Origin: Leptolyngbya sp. PCC 6406
Lineage (GTDB): Bacteria > Cyanobacteriota > Cyanobacteriia > Phormidesmidales > Phormidesmidaceae
Assembly: GCF_000332095.2 (NCBI RefSeq)
Contig: NZ_KI913949.1
Location: 2,420,502-2,484,501, forward strand
Reading direction: 5' to 3'
Length of the DNA stretch: 64,000 nt
The position numbers and the translations under genes were made by a program. Shown here piece after piece: positions 15,473 to 24,047 of the stretch (positions within the stretch are counted from its first letter, which is position 1; every line of letters starts with the position of its first letter). A model generated the notes under the pieces. It was not told the DNA's origin, ran no database searches, and saw only the letters and a list, made by a program, of their open reading frames with translations.

Positions 15473-17560
15473 CTAGCCTAGCGTCAGCGTCAACTGCCAC
15501 CACTGCAATCTCCCCGTGTGGCCGGGGGCATGGTCTACCACCCGCAGTTGCCAAGTCCCCGCCGCCGCCCCGCCCAAAAACCATCGCAATGCCGGAGTCG
15601 TTGCTAGGTCGTAGTGGCTGCGTAGCTGCTGCTGATTGCTCAGGGTACGACCCTGAATCGTGACCGTTTTCCCCGCCGGGGAACTGAGGGCCAGGGTCAG
15701 ATCCCCTAAGTATTCATGGTCGATGGCGACATCTACTCGCACATCTTGCACCGTGCCGCTGCCCGTCACCGCCAGCATTCGCACCAAGGGCGTCGCCCGA
15801 TTATCGGGAATGCCCACCGCTGCCTCATCACGAGGGGTCACCTGTTGCCCAGAAGTCCCACGGCTCCAGGCTCGCCGTCGTGCTTCCGCCACCGCCCGGT
15901 AGGCATTGACCCGGCCATAGCCAAACCATTGGGAATGACCATTTTGGTCATAGGAGCCATAGCGGTTGCCGAGCTGGGGGTCGGGGTTGGCATCGGTGAT
16001 CTTGTCGGCGGTCTGTTCCAGAATTTGCCGCACCTCGCGGGCGGTCAGATCCGGATTGGCCGACAACACTAATCCCGCTACCCCCGCTGCCACCGGGCAG
16101 GCGCTCGACGTACCGCCAAAAGTGTGGGTAAAGGCCCCTCGATCGTAGCCCCGATCATCGAGGCGATCGCTGGTGACCATGCCCCGTCCTGGTAGTCGTT
16201 GGTTGATTGTTGGTCCTGTGGCGACGCTGCCCACCTGGGGTAGGGCCATGCTGGGGGCGGCATTATTGCTGGGGGCGCTGACGGCGATATGGGTGCCCCA
16301 ATTGCTGTAGGCTGCTTTGCGATTGAGACTGGTGCAGGCGGAAACTGCGATCGCATCGGGATGGACCGCAAAGCCGCTGAGCCAAGTGGTGGAACCGCGT
16401 AGGGTATTTGGAGGCCAGCCCTGTTCCTGCACCGTACCGCTGACGGGACGATTGGCATTTCCCGCCGAGAACAGCACCACACAGCCCTTGCCGTCCCGTC
16501 CCTGGGTGGCGGCCCGAGTCAGGGCATGGCGCTGACGTAGGGATAGGGGAAAATACACGGCGGCGGGGGACCAGCTACAGGACACCACTGCTGCCCCTTG
16601 GGTGATTACCCAGTCAAACAACATTTCAATGGAGGTGTCATCCAGGTAGCCCGTGGTGCGGATGGGCATGAAGCCACAACCGGGGGCGACCCCGACAATG
16701 CCCGACTGATTTTCTTCGCCGATGGCTAATCCGGCGCAGGCGGTGCCGTGGTTTTCATCGGTCCCCATGGGTAGGGGCACGGCATTCCGTGATTTCAGGT
16801 CGCGGGGGGCCACTAGCTTGCCCCTGCCCTGCAAATCGGGATGGTTTAGGTCAAAACCATCATCTGCGATCGCAATCACTACCGACCGCGTCCCTCGGGT
16901 GATATCCCAGGCCCGCTCTACAGAAATGTGGGCATCCGCCAGCACCTCATTACCGCCACTGGTGGCCAAGTGCCACTGCTGGGAGTAGAGGGTATCCACA
17001 GGACGGTATAGCCCCTCAGTAGCCACCACCACATTGGGCTCCGCCGTCAACACCACCGAATGGGCCATGAGACGATTCGCCAGCTTGATCGGGTTGGCGG
17101 TGGCAGTAGGACCGACGCGGTAGACGGCGGTATTGGATATTCCCAAGAGGGGATGATCCAACACTAACCCCAAGGGTTCCGTGATCGCCCCTTGCTCTGG
17201 GCGGGTCAGGGTGGGGGTGAACTGTACCGTGATCTGGTCCGTTAGATAGACCCAGGTTTGAGAACTCGCAACCAATCGATAGACATGGCTGGCAAACTGC
17301 ACCGCCTCTAGACTTCGGGCCTGCTCTAAGGTCGTCTCTAGGCGTTCCGGCTCCACCTCCCACACCACCAGTTGACCCTGGGCAACGGGATGGCGAGATC
17401 TGGGTTGCAAGATCGACTCTAAAACTGCGATCGCATCGGGATCAGTAAGCTGAGTTGTGAAGCGATCTCGCCCCTTCTCCAGCAGCAATTCTTCCCCGCC
17501 CCGCTGCAATATCAAGCCCTCACTAGGGGCAGGTCCATTCATCCCCGTGGCGTTCGTCAT
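15473..17560 (-). CDS. Subtilisin-like serine protease with P domain (PrcA/kexin-like)
   Basis: A 695-residue protein. An N-terminal extension of ~190 residues is followed by a peptidase S8 domain with Asp233 (IADDGFDLNHPD), His271 (DENHGTACAG), Asn368 (FSAGNAN) and Ser485 (GGTSSACPVAAG). The C-terminal ~105 residues (from ~590) form a proprotein-convertase P domain, with VDVAIDHEYLGDLTLALSSPAG and WQLRVVDHAPGHTGRLQWWQLTL. This order matches the calcium-dependent proteases of cyanobacteria (PrcA type) and kexins. No signal peptide is visible. It is the second S8 protease of the window and is unlike the one at 897-4667 outside the catalytic core. Confidence 0.88.
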   Translation of the reverse strand: MTNATGMNGPAPSEGLILQRGGEELLLEKGRDRFTTQLTDPDAIAVLESILQPRSRHPVAQGQLVVWEVEPERLETTLEQARSLEAVQFASHVYRLVASSQTWVYLTDQITVQFTPTLTRPEQGAITEPLGLVLDHPLLGISNTAVYRVGPTATANPIKLANRLMAHSVVLTAEPNVVVATEGLYRPVDTLYSQQWHLATSGGNEVLADAHISVERAWDITRGTRSVVIAIADDGFDLNHPDLQGRGKLVAPRDLKSRNAVPLPMGTDENHGTACAGLAIGEENQSGIVGVAPGCGFMPIRTTGYLDDTSIEMLFDWVITQGAAVVSCSWSPAAVYFPLSLRQRHALTRAATQGRDGKGCVVLFSAGNANRPVSGTVQEQGWPPNTLRGSTTWLSGFAVHPDAIAVSACTSLNRKAAYSNWGTHIAVSAPSNNAAPSMALPQVGSVATGPTINQRLPGRGMVTSDRLDDRGYDRGAFTHTFGGTSSACPVAAGVAGLVLSANPDLTAREVRQILEQTADKITDANPDPQLGNRYGSYDQNGHSQWFGYGRVNAYRAVAEARRRAWSRGTSGQQVTPRDEAAVGIPDNRATPLVRMLAVTGSGTVQDVRVDVAIDHEYLGDLTLALSSPAGKTVTIQGRTLSNQQQLRSHYDLATTPALRWFLGGAAAGTWQLRVVDHAPGHTGRLQWWQLTLTLG

Positions 17561-17654
17561 GGCCGCAGGGGAACCGATGATCGGGTAAGACGGTCTCTGC
17601 TCATACTTAGGAACCCAGATCCTTCAATGTGCAATTTTATCTGCAATTTTTGTG

Positions 17655-17734
17655 GATCAGGCATCTTGCCTCTTGGTAGGACAGGCATCCTGCCTGTTTT
17701 GTAGGGTCTTGTAGGTCAGGCATCCTGCCTGACC
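17655..17734. repeat. Cluster of three CAGGCATCCTGCCTG-type palindromes
   Basis: CAGGCATCTTGCCTC near 17658, ACAGGCATCCTGCCTGT at 17681-17697 and GGTCAGGCATCCTGCCTGACC-like (9-bp arms) at 17714-17734. They form tandem hairpins in the divergent space between the P-domain protease and the secreted protein gene. Confidence 0.85.
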
Positions 17735-17847
17735 GTGGAGTTAATCTGATCGCGACTCCCTAGGGAAGGGCGAAGAAGATTAGCCAAAGTGGTAGTATAC
17801 TCCAGAGCTTTTTCTGTCCTACGTTTGTCAACACCTTAGGTTACTTT

Positions 17848-18852
17848 ATGGCTGTGCTTCAGTTTCCTCGAACAGCGTGGTTAGCGAGCTGGCTGGGCAG
17901 TAGCGTTATTGCAGTGAGCAGCTTAGGACTGGGAATGCAGTCCGCCCTAGCCCAAAACCCTGCCCCTGAAGCCGAGGTCACCTCCCCCTCCCAAGTCCGC
18001 CCTGCCAATGTGGGGGGGCGCTTAAATGTGGCCACCGCCGATCGCCTTGTCGAAGAAGCCACCCAAGCGATCGCGGCCCAAGACTACCCCCGTGCCATTG
18101 AACAACTCCGGACGGCACGGGAACTCTACAACCAGCTCTCCGGCTACCACCAAGAACTGGCGGCGATGTTCATCGGTGTAGACACCCGCCAAACCAATAG
18201 CAACCGTGCCCTGGCCCTAGCCTCAGCCCAAAAGCGCGACCAGACATCCTACCAGTTAGCCCTGGTCTATCGCACCCAAAACCGTCCCCAGGATGCTGTC
18301 CCCCTGCTGATGGAAATCCTCCGCAGCCAGCAACCCACCCGCGAACTGGGGCAACGGGCCTACCAGCAACTTTATGAATTGGGCCTAGTGGAAGCGCCCT
18401 TTGGCCCCGGCAGTTCCCCCGCCGAAGTCAGCCCCGCCAATGATGGCAGCTTTAGTGTGGCCGCCGCCGATCGTCTGGCCGAAGAAGCCCGCCAAGCGAT
18501 CTCGGCCCAAGACTACCCCCTCACCATTCAACGCCTCCAGGCAGCACAGACACTCTACAACCAGCTCTCCGGCTATTACCAAGAACTGGCGGCGATGTTC
18601 ATCGGCGTAGATGCTAGCCAAACCAATAGCAACCGTACCCTGGCCCTAGCCATAGCCCAAAAGCGTGACCAGACCTCCTATCAGTTGGCCCTGGTCCATC
18701 GCACCCAAAACCGTCCCGAGGAGGCCGTCGCGCTATTGATGGAAATCCTCCGCAGCCAGCAACCCACCCGCGAACTGGGGCAACGAGCCTATCAGCAACT
18801 CTATGAATTGGGCCTAGTGGAAGCGCCCTATGCCCAAGGCAGCGACAGATAA
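17848..18852 (+). CDS. Secreted protein with two tandem TPR-like repeats
   Basis: A 334-residue protein. A signal peptide is clear (hydrophobic core to ~residue 35, AQSALAQNP-like cleavage after ALA). The mature part is two nearly identical ~135-residue units, each running from VA.ADRLVEEA.QAI.AQDYP through LYNQLSGY.QELAAMFIGVD and QKRDQTSYQLALV to LGQRAYQQLYELGLVEAP. The helix-turn pattern (AIAAQDYPRAIEQL) is TPR-like. The near identity of the two units at the DNA level indicates a recent internal duplication. The location is expected to be periplasmic; function unknown. It lies directly upstream of tRNA-Pro. Confidence 0.8.
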   Translation: MAVLQFPRTAWLASWLGSSVIAVSSLGLGMQSALAQNPAPEAEVTSPSQVRPANVGGRLNVATADRLVEEATQAIAAQDYPRAIEQLRTARELYNQLSGYHQELAAMFIGVDTRQTNSNRALALASAQKRDQTSYQLALVYRTQNRPQDAVPLLMEILRSQQPTRELGQRAYQQLYELGLVEAPFGPGSSPAEVSPANDGSFSVAAADRLAEEARQAISAQDYPLTIQRLQAAQTLYNQLSGYYQELAAMFIGVDASQTNSNRTLALAIAQKRDQTSYQLALVHRTQNRPEEAVALLMEILRSQQPTRELGQRAYQQLYELGLVEAPYAQGSDR

Positions 18853-18942
18853 GTCCCAGATACCCCCAGGGCAAAAGGGCCGGAGTCGGTCAATAATCTT
18901 GGGGGTATCTTATGTTATGCTTTCAAAGCATCATTAATAAAC

Positions 18943-19016
18943 CGGGGCGTAGCGCAGCTTGGTAGCGCACCACTTTGGGGTAGTGGGGGTCGCAGGTTCA
19001 AATCCTGTCGCTCCGA
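18943..19016 (+). tRNA. tRNA-Pro (anticodon GGG)
   Basis: 74 nt. Acceptor stem CGGGGCG/CGCTCCG (one G-U), D arm GCGC...GCGC with loop AGCTTGGTA, anticodon stem CCACT/AGTGG with loop TTGGGGT giving anticodon GGG, and T arm GCAGG TTCAAAT CCTGT. The discriminator base is A; CCA is not encoded. It reads CCC and CCU codons. Confidence 0.95.
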
Positions 19017-19020
19017 TAAG

Positions 19021-19056
19021 GCGAAACCTCCCAGCAATGGGGGGTTTCGCTGTTTT
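19021..19056 (+). terminator. Terminator after tRNA-Pro
   Basis: GCGAAACCTCCC (19021-19032) pairs with GGGGGGTTTCGC (19039-19050) around a 6-nt loop and is followed by TGTTTTCGG. It lies directly downstream of the tRNA and separates it from mazG. Confidence 0.85.
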
Positions 19057-19093
19057 CGGAATTAGCCCACTGGAGTCAAGTTAGGTGCTTGTT

Positions 19094-19906
19094 ATGTCTC
19101 AGCCCGTTGCCCCCGCCGTGCTGGCGGCCCTAGAGCGGTTAGTCGCTATCGTGGCCCAACTGCGCCATCCCCAAACGGGGTGCCCTTGGGATTTGCAGCA
19201 GACGCCGGAGACCCTGATTCCCTATGTGATTGAGGAAGCCTACGAAGTCGTAGATGCAATTCGGTCGGGGGACAAAGGTGCGATCGCGGAGGAACTGGGA
19301 GATTTGCTTCTGCAAGTGGTGCTTCAGTCCCAGGTGGCGGCGGATGCTGGGGCGTTTGATCTGGCCACCGTGGCGACGGGCATCAGTGAGAAGCTAATCC
19401 GCCGCCATCCCCATGTCTTCGGGGATGTGCAGGTAGAGGGGGTGGAGGAAGTCCACCGCAACTGGGAGGCGATCAAGGCCCAGGAAAAGGGCGAAGTCCC
19501 CGATCCCCATCGTCTGACGCCTAAATTGCAGCGGGATAGCCGCACCCTGCCTCCCCTCATGGCCGCGAGCAAGATTTCCCATCGGGCTGCGCAAGCTGGG
19601 TTCGAGTGGGATACGGTGGAGGGGGTCTGGGCCAAGTTTGAGGAGGAGCTGGGGGAATTTCGCACTGCGATCGCAGCGGAACCCCGCGAGAACCAGGAGG
19701 CAGAATTGGGAGATGTTCTATTCACCCTTGTCAATCTGGCCCGTTGGTATGGATTGGACCCCGCCGCTGCCCTCCAGGGCACCAATCGTCGCTTTATTCA
19801 GCGCTTCGAGCAGGTGGAAGCTTCTGCTGGAGGATCCCTGGGAGACTTGTCTGTAGAGGAATTGGAAGTGTTTTGGCAGCGGGCTAAGCAGGCTTTACAA
19901 CCCTAG
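19094..19906 (+). CDS. mazG: Nucleoside triphosphate pyrophosphohydrolase MazG
   Basis: A ~270-residue MazG protein that hydrolyses (d)NTPs to monophosphates in the cytoplasm. The N-terminal MazG domain has CPWDLQQTPETLIPYVIEEAYEVVDAI and EELGDLLLQVVLQS, the EExxE...ExxD helix pattern that binds Mg. The C-terminal domain repeats it (WAKFEEELGEF... ENQEAELGDVLFTLVNLARW), ending in the usual RRFIQRFEQVE. An upstream GTG at 19085 is in frame; ATG 19094 is preferred. It is probably transcribed separately from the tRNA because of the terminator. Confidence 0.93.
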   Translation: MSQPVAPAVLAALERLVAIVAQLRHPQTGCPWDLQQTPETLIPYVIEEAYEVVDAIRSGDKGAIAEELGDLLLQVVLQSQVAADAGAFDLATVATGISEKLIRRHPHVFGDVQVEGVEEVHRNWEAIKAQEKGEVPDPHRLTPKLQRDSRTLPPLMAASKISHRAAQAGFEWDTVEGVWAKFEEELGEFRTAIAAEPRENQEAELGDVLFTLVNLARWYGLDPAAALQGTNRRFIQRFEQVEASAGGSLGDLSVEELEVFWQRAKQALQP

Positions 19907-19940
19907 TGCTCAGTCAAGCCTCAATTTGTAGCTACGGGAA

Positions 19941-20738
19941 CTAAGCGCTGGGTAATACCTCATGCACCCAAGCTTGATCAGCCACCGTCAGGGCCGGTGG
20001 TGGCACGGGGGCTTGATAATCTATCCGTAGGCTGTAGCCACTGCGCTCATAAATCCCGTGGATTAGGGGCTGCAAATCCACCATCACCTGTTCCCCTTCT
20101 GCCTGGAGCGGCAGCGAAAACTCAGGGATGGGTTCCCACAGCGTAAATTCGTACAGGTCAGCCCGAGGGCGACACTCTGACCGACTCACCAAAATACGAT
20201 ACCGATCCGCCGAGGCTGACTCTGTCCCTAGCGATCGCCTCGCCATGGGTTCATCGGCCCGCAGCAGGTCGATTTCCACTAAATAGGAGGCGCTGCCCAG
20301 AATGGTTTGGCGCTTAGTGCTATAAATTCTGCGCCCTTGGCCCTGGCGCTTATTTGTCGGCGACAGGACCTCAACCAGGGTGATGACTGCGTCACTACCC
20401 GCCTCCCGAATCTCCAGATAGCGTTCTTTAACCGCTAGCGGCATGGGCAAAATCACTGACTGGGGCCGTACCGTAGTGGCTACCCCAGCGCTAGACCTCT
20501 CGGCTTTGGCGGGGGGCAATGGCACAGGGCTAGACAACACAATCGCATCTGGAATCCCCACCAGAAGCTCTTCACTGGTGCCATCTAGGTAGGTCCGAGT
20601 CTCCACCGCCACGTAGTATTGCGGCAGGAGGCTGGGGGCCAGGGCATCGGCGATCGCCACAATCAAGTGGCTATGAAACTCAGACCAGAAGGTGCTCTGT
20701 TCTAAATAAGGATCCATACCCGGAAATGGGGATGCCAT
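19941..20738 (-). CDS. DUF4058 family protein
   Basis: A 265-residue protein with the family start MASPFPGMDPYLEQSTFWSEFHSHLI, then IADALAPSLLPQYYVAVETRTY and ITLVEVLSPTNKRQGQGRRIY. The last block resembles the core of a restriction-endonuclease-like fold (E-V-x-S-P-x-NK). DUF4058 proteins are abundant in cyanobacteria and have no established function. The ATG at 20738 is chosen because the family sequence starts there; a 19-codon extension to 20795 is open. Confidence 0.85.
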   Translation of the reverse strand: MASPFPGMDPYLEQSTFWSEFHSHLIVAIADALAPSLLPQYYVAVETRTYLDGTSEELLVGIPDAIVLSSPVPLPPAKAERSSAGVATTVRPQSVILPMPLAVKERYLEIREAGSDAVITLVEVLSPTNKRQGQGRRIYSTKRQTILGSASYLVEIDLLRADEPMARRSLGTESASADRYRILVSRSECRPRADLYEFTLWEPIPEFSLPLQAEGEQVMVDLQPLIHGIYERSGYSLRIDYQAPVPPPALTVADQAWVHEVLPSA

Positions 20739-21240
20739 TAAAGTCGTCCACCCCACTGCTGCAACCCCGCGCCGGAATGGAATTCCGCCGCTCATAGCAA
20801 CCGTCCTCTAAAGAGGATTCCTGAGCTTTGAGTTCTCTTTAGAGAACGGCAGCGATTAGCCCGGTCATTTGAATGCCGGGCGGTTGGGGATCGTAGCGAT
20901 CGCTCTGACTGAGCAAGCCTTCTCCTCAGTAATCCGTAACCCTTGTTGGACAAGCTCTTGGTAGGGTGGGCATTGCCCACCATCCCTGGGCCGGAAAATG
21001 CACGACGTTTACGCTATGCCATGGCTACCATCAAAGCCAATATGCCTTTTGGGGATGTGAGAATGTTGAGTGTTCGGGGAGGTGCTTGGAGGTGGGGGAG
21101 CGAGTTTGAGCGGTGGGCAATGCCCACCCTACGACTGAGGTAGAAGCAGAACTAGCCCGCTACCAAGAGCGGTTCGGCGACCTAACTACTGAGTCACTTA
21201 ATGCAATTTAACTAAAGCGGATTGACATTTTGATGATTGA
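20739..21240. other. Repeat-rich intergenic DNA, no gene called
   Basis: Between the DUF4058 gene and the RNase III leader. It holds the inverted repeat pair at 20961-21132 and several GCGATCG sites. A 66-codon frame over 20943-21143 is made largely of repeat sequence and is not called. Confidence 0.5.
20961..21132. repeat. Inverted pair of 21-bp palindromic repeats
   Basis: Positions 20961-20981 (core GTGGGCATTGCCCAC) recur as an exact reverse complement at 21112-21132, 130 bp apart. Each copy is itself a near-palindrome. Such GTAGGGTGGGCA repeats are dispersed in cyanobacterial genomes. The paired, inverted layout could be a small mobile unit. Confidence 0.8.
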
Positions 21241-21469
21241 AAGGTTACACCAGTAGTTACGTACCTCGAAAAATCCAGCGTTGTTCTAGCTGTTTCAGTG
21301 AACATGCTTTAGAACCCTTGGCATATTTATGCCCCAAGCAGCAACTACTCCCTTAGTGGAGCGGATCCCCTGAATGCTAGGGACAAGATGCGCTTTTAGA
21401 AAGCACACCTTGCTTGGTTTGACTCCTCGCTGTTCGGTTCTACCGAATGCTCTGTTTTATGGAGATTAG

Positions 21470-21636
21470 CTAGCTAAAGCCTTAGCGCTTTAGCAGTCGC
21501 GAGCTTGAGGCATAAATATTTCAAGCGTTCCCATTTTTGTTTATTAAGCCTTTAGGCAACGTCCTAGTCCACATTTTCGTGTGGGCTGATTTGGACTACT
21601 CGTGGCGCGTGTTTTTACACGTATACGGAGGCCATG
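21470..21636 (+). promoter_or_regulatory. Structured leader of the RNase III gene
   Basis: Several hairpins precede the gene. CTAAAGC/GCTTTAG lies around 21474-21494. CCACA(TTTTCG)TGTGG is at 21569-21584, inside an outer GTCC...GGAC pairing. CGTGT(TTTT)ACACG at 21608-21621 sits directly before the Shine-Dalgarno GGAGG (21627-21631). RNase III genes in other bacteria are autoregulated by cutting a leader hairpin; that such control operates here is inference. Confidence 0.5.
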
Positions 21637-22038
21637 ATGGCTAAATTACCCAAATTCAACAATGATGATCTACGCCGCCAAGCACTGACCCATCGTTCTT
21701 TACCCAATCATAATGAGCGCTTAGAGTTCATTGGGGATGGCATCCTTCAAGGTGTGGTGACGGCGCTGCTTAGTCAGCGTTATCCCAACTATCGAGAAGG
21801 GCGCTTAACGCGAGAGCGATCCAAGCTTGTGTGCAACGCTGCGCTAGCCAAAGTTGCCAAACACCTTAATCTGGGCCAACAGCTTTACCTAGCTGAATAT
21901 GCCATTAAGCAAGGATGTCGAAAAAGTTGCAAGGTCCTCAGTGGTGCCCTTGAAGCCTTGATCGGTGCTTATTTCATCGACACGGGCTACAACTATGCGG
22001 CGGCAGAGCAGTTTATTCAGCAACTACTCAACCTCTAG
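21637..22038 (+). CDS. Stand-alone RNase III domain protein (no dsRNA-binding domain)
   Basis: A 133-residue protein equal to one ribonuclease III catalytic domain: LRRQALTHRSLPNHNERLEFIGDGIL, then RLTRERSKLVCNAALAKVAKHL and GALEALIGAYFIDTGYNYA. Conserved residues Glu27, Glu30, Asp34, Glu60 and Glu106 (numbered from ATG 21637) are present. The Asp that normally precedes the last Glu by three residues (E. coli Asp114) is Gly103 here, so activity may be altered. It lacks the C-terminal dsRBD of Rnc and is not the mini-III wording. ATG 21637 is favoured over 21634 because GGAGG lies at proper spacing. Confidence 0.85.
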   Translation: MAKLPKFNNDDLRRQALTHRSLPNHNERLEFIGDGILQGVVTALLSQRYPNYREGRLTRERSKLVCNAALAKVAKHLNLGQQLYLAEYAIKQGCRKSCKVLSGALEALIGAYFIDTGYNYAAAEQFIQQLLNL

Positions 22039-22040
22039 CT

Positions 22041-22532
22041 TTAACCCACATCTGGCCAGATCGCACTGTTGATCTCGGCCAGTAGGGTCTCTAGCTGACC
22101 TTCAAACACCTTGTCGATGCGCTTAAAGCCGCCCTGGGCCTTGAACTGTCCTTGATCCAGGGCAGCTTTATCCACCACCGTTTCCTGCTTCATCTGCTGG
22201 CCAATGCGCTCTAGCCACTGCCGTTGCGGGGTCGTCCAGGGCTGACTGGACAGAATCGTCTTCATGGCGCGATCAACCCGTTCCCCATAGGGCACCAGCG
22301 CATCGCCCAGCGCCGCCTGCCCAATGTAGCCCACAATCGACGCGGCAATATCTTCATTGGTGGCATCGCGCCACGCCGATCGCAGCATGGTTTCCGAATA
22401 GCCTGCCCCATCCAGCGCCGCCCGCAACGCCTTGATCTGGGCGCGGGTCAGATCGCGGGGACGCTGGGTCACCACCAGCAGGGCCGGTACCAGGTTCAGG
22501 TTGGTCTCAATGAACTGCTTAAAGCTGGCCAG
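22041..22532 (-). pseudogene. hsdR: C-terminal fragment of a type I restriction HsdR subunit
   Basis: 164 codons reading FKQFIETNLNLVPALLVVTQRPRDLTRAQIKALR... and ending in FEGQLETLLAEINSAIWPDVG, the usual C-terminal domain of EcoEI-type HsdR proteins. The motor and nuclease domains are absent; upstream the frame is closed by a TGA at 22533-22535. No hsdM or hsdS is present. It is a remnant of a lost type I restriction system. Confidence 0.8.
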
Positions 22533-22658
22533 TCAGAAGTCCGAATCCAGTACTCTCCTAGATTCTGGCTCCTAACTCCTCCCCACGAGAGTTGTCCCGC
22601 TGTGAGTTGATACCCCACATGGACTACCGATGAGCCCGCAATATTTGCAAGGGAGTAG

Positions 22659-23231
22659 CTACAGGATGCTGCAAACCTTGGTCGCTTCAGCAGATGTAAT
22701 CATCGCTTGCCAGTGATTGTCCCAAGACACCCTGTCCGCAGGAGACATACCGCTTGCCTGGGCAAACTCATCCACGTCCCGTAAGAATTCCGCTTGACTT
22801 CGACCTTGAATCTGGGCCTCGCAATAAATCAGAAAGTTGAGCAATAAATCCCAGCCTAGGATTTCCTCAGGGCGGAGTCCCACTAGCCCCAGGTACATGT
22901 TGGCAAAATCTTCAAACAGGGCCATAGCCACTGGGTCTTCAAAGAAATCGGAGTTGCCATCCGCTGCGGTAGACCCCTGTGAATCGAAGTTGTAATCATC
23001 AATGAAATAGCCGCTAGCCCCATAGTCGAATAACCCTGGTCCCAAGGCTGCTCCGCCGCATAGGCCCTCTAGGGTATAGGTACTATTGCCAGGAGTTTCA
23101 ATCCAGCACAAATAATCATTGGTCATATCTGCGGCGGCAGGGAGGGGAGCTAATCCTGCTACCACTGCGATGGGTAAGGCAATGGCCCAACCCCATCCAA
23201 GGCGCTCATAGGCAAGGGGAGAACATGTCAT
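22659..23231 (-). CDS. Secreted protein of unknown function
   Basis: A 190-residue protein. The N-terminus has a signal peptide (WAIALPIAVVAGLAPLPAAAD). The mature part begins NDYLCWIETPGNSTYTLEGLCGG, is acidic, and has four Cys. DYLCWIETPGN-like openings are seen in small exported cyanobacterial proteins of unknown role. It is isolated, with a repeat region behind it. Confidence 0.7.
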   Translation of the reverse strand: MTCSPLAYERLGWGWAIALPIAVVAGLAPLPAAADMTNDYLCWIETPGNSTYTLEGLCGGAALGPGLFDYGASGYFIDDYNFDSQGSTAADGNSDFFEDPVAMALFEDFANMYLGLVGLRPEEILGWDLLLNFLIYCEAQIQGRSQAEFLRDVDEFAQASGMSPADRVSWDNHWQAMITSAEATKVCSIL

Positions 23232-23360
23232 GGAGTCAGGACGGTATAAAACTGTTCAAACGAATAGGTTGTTCGTCCCTCAGCATACTCTAGGCCACTC
23301 TAATTGGCCCCTCACGCAGTGGTGAGGGTGTTGTAGGGGAGGCTTTTAGCTTGTTACCTT

Positions 23361-23617
23361 TATCGTTACACCAGCCCAACATTTTCCGGTCCCCTCTCCC
23401 CGTGGGAGAGGGCTAGGGTGAGGGGCCGAGTGTGCCACGATGGAACGGCCAGGATATTTCCGCCGCAGAGTACTAGTACCGTAGGGCGTAAATCAGTCCA
23501 CTATCGTTACACCAGCCCAACATTTTCCGGTCCCCTCTCCCCGTGGGAGAGGGCTAGGGTGAGGGGCCGAGTGTGCCACGATGGAACGGCCAGGGTATTT
23601 CCGCCGCCCAGTACTAG
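23361..23617. repeat. Direct repeat, two 116-bp copies 25 bp apart
   Basis: Positions 23361-23476 and 23502-23617 are almost identical (period 141 bp, a few differences near the ends). Each holds the hairpin CCCTCTCCC CGT GGGAGAGGG followed by GCTAGGGTGAGGGGCC. The second copy abuts the 3' end of the DUF2949 gene. Confidence 0.92.
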
Positions 23618-23820
23618 GCACTGGGCAGCGGACGTTGTTCTAGCCAGTCGAAGATTTGCTCTAGCTCTGCCAAGGTGACCAAGCCGTACTGCCACAACAC
23701 CATCGGCAGCAGGGTGGGGGTATCGGTCGTGCGTTCTAGGCCGAGGGCGATAGCGCTTTGAGGAACGGCGAGATCTTGATGAAGGAAATGGAGTAATTCG
23801 GGGAGTTCGGCGGTAGTCAT
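23614..23820 (-). CDS. DUF2949 family protein
   Basis: A 68-residue cyanobacterial protein: LLHFLHQDLAVPQSAIALGLE, then LLPMVLWQYGLVTLAELEQIFDWLEQ. This is the whole-length pattern of DUF2949, a small helical family found mainly in cyanobacteria with no known function. Its last codons overlap the end of the upstream direct repeat. Confidence 0.88.
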   Translation of the reverse strand: MTTAELPELLHFLHQDLAVPQSAIALGLERTTDTPTLLPMVLWQYGLVTLAELEQIFDWLEQRPLPSA

Positions 23821-24047
23821 CGACAGGAAAATAGCAGTAGTGCCGATAGTTTAGTACAAGAGATCCCAATTGCCAGGGGGGGATACCCCACTCTCGATCA
23901 GCACCAACCCCACGGCAACCCGCGTCCATCTGGTGATCTGACCAGAAATGCCGCTCAACAGCGCATAAAGGACGCACAAGCTGAGCATCCAGAAAATCAG
24001 CGTATGGACACATTTGATCTAGAAATATCGCTGCTCATGCAGGATTG

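Noticed and set aside
17655..17734. Possible CRISPR-like array of three short repeats
   Set aside because: The units are self-palindromic, irregularly spaced and few; there are no spacers of constant length and no cas genes.
23361..23617. Possible CRISPR or tandem gene repeat
   Set aside because: Only two long copies with one 25-bp gap, no coding frame and no cas genes.
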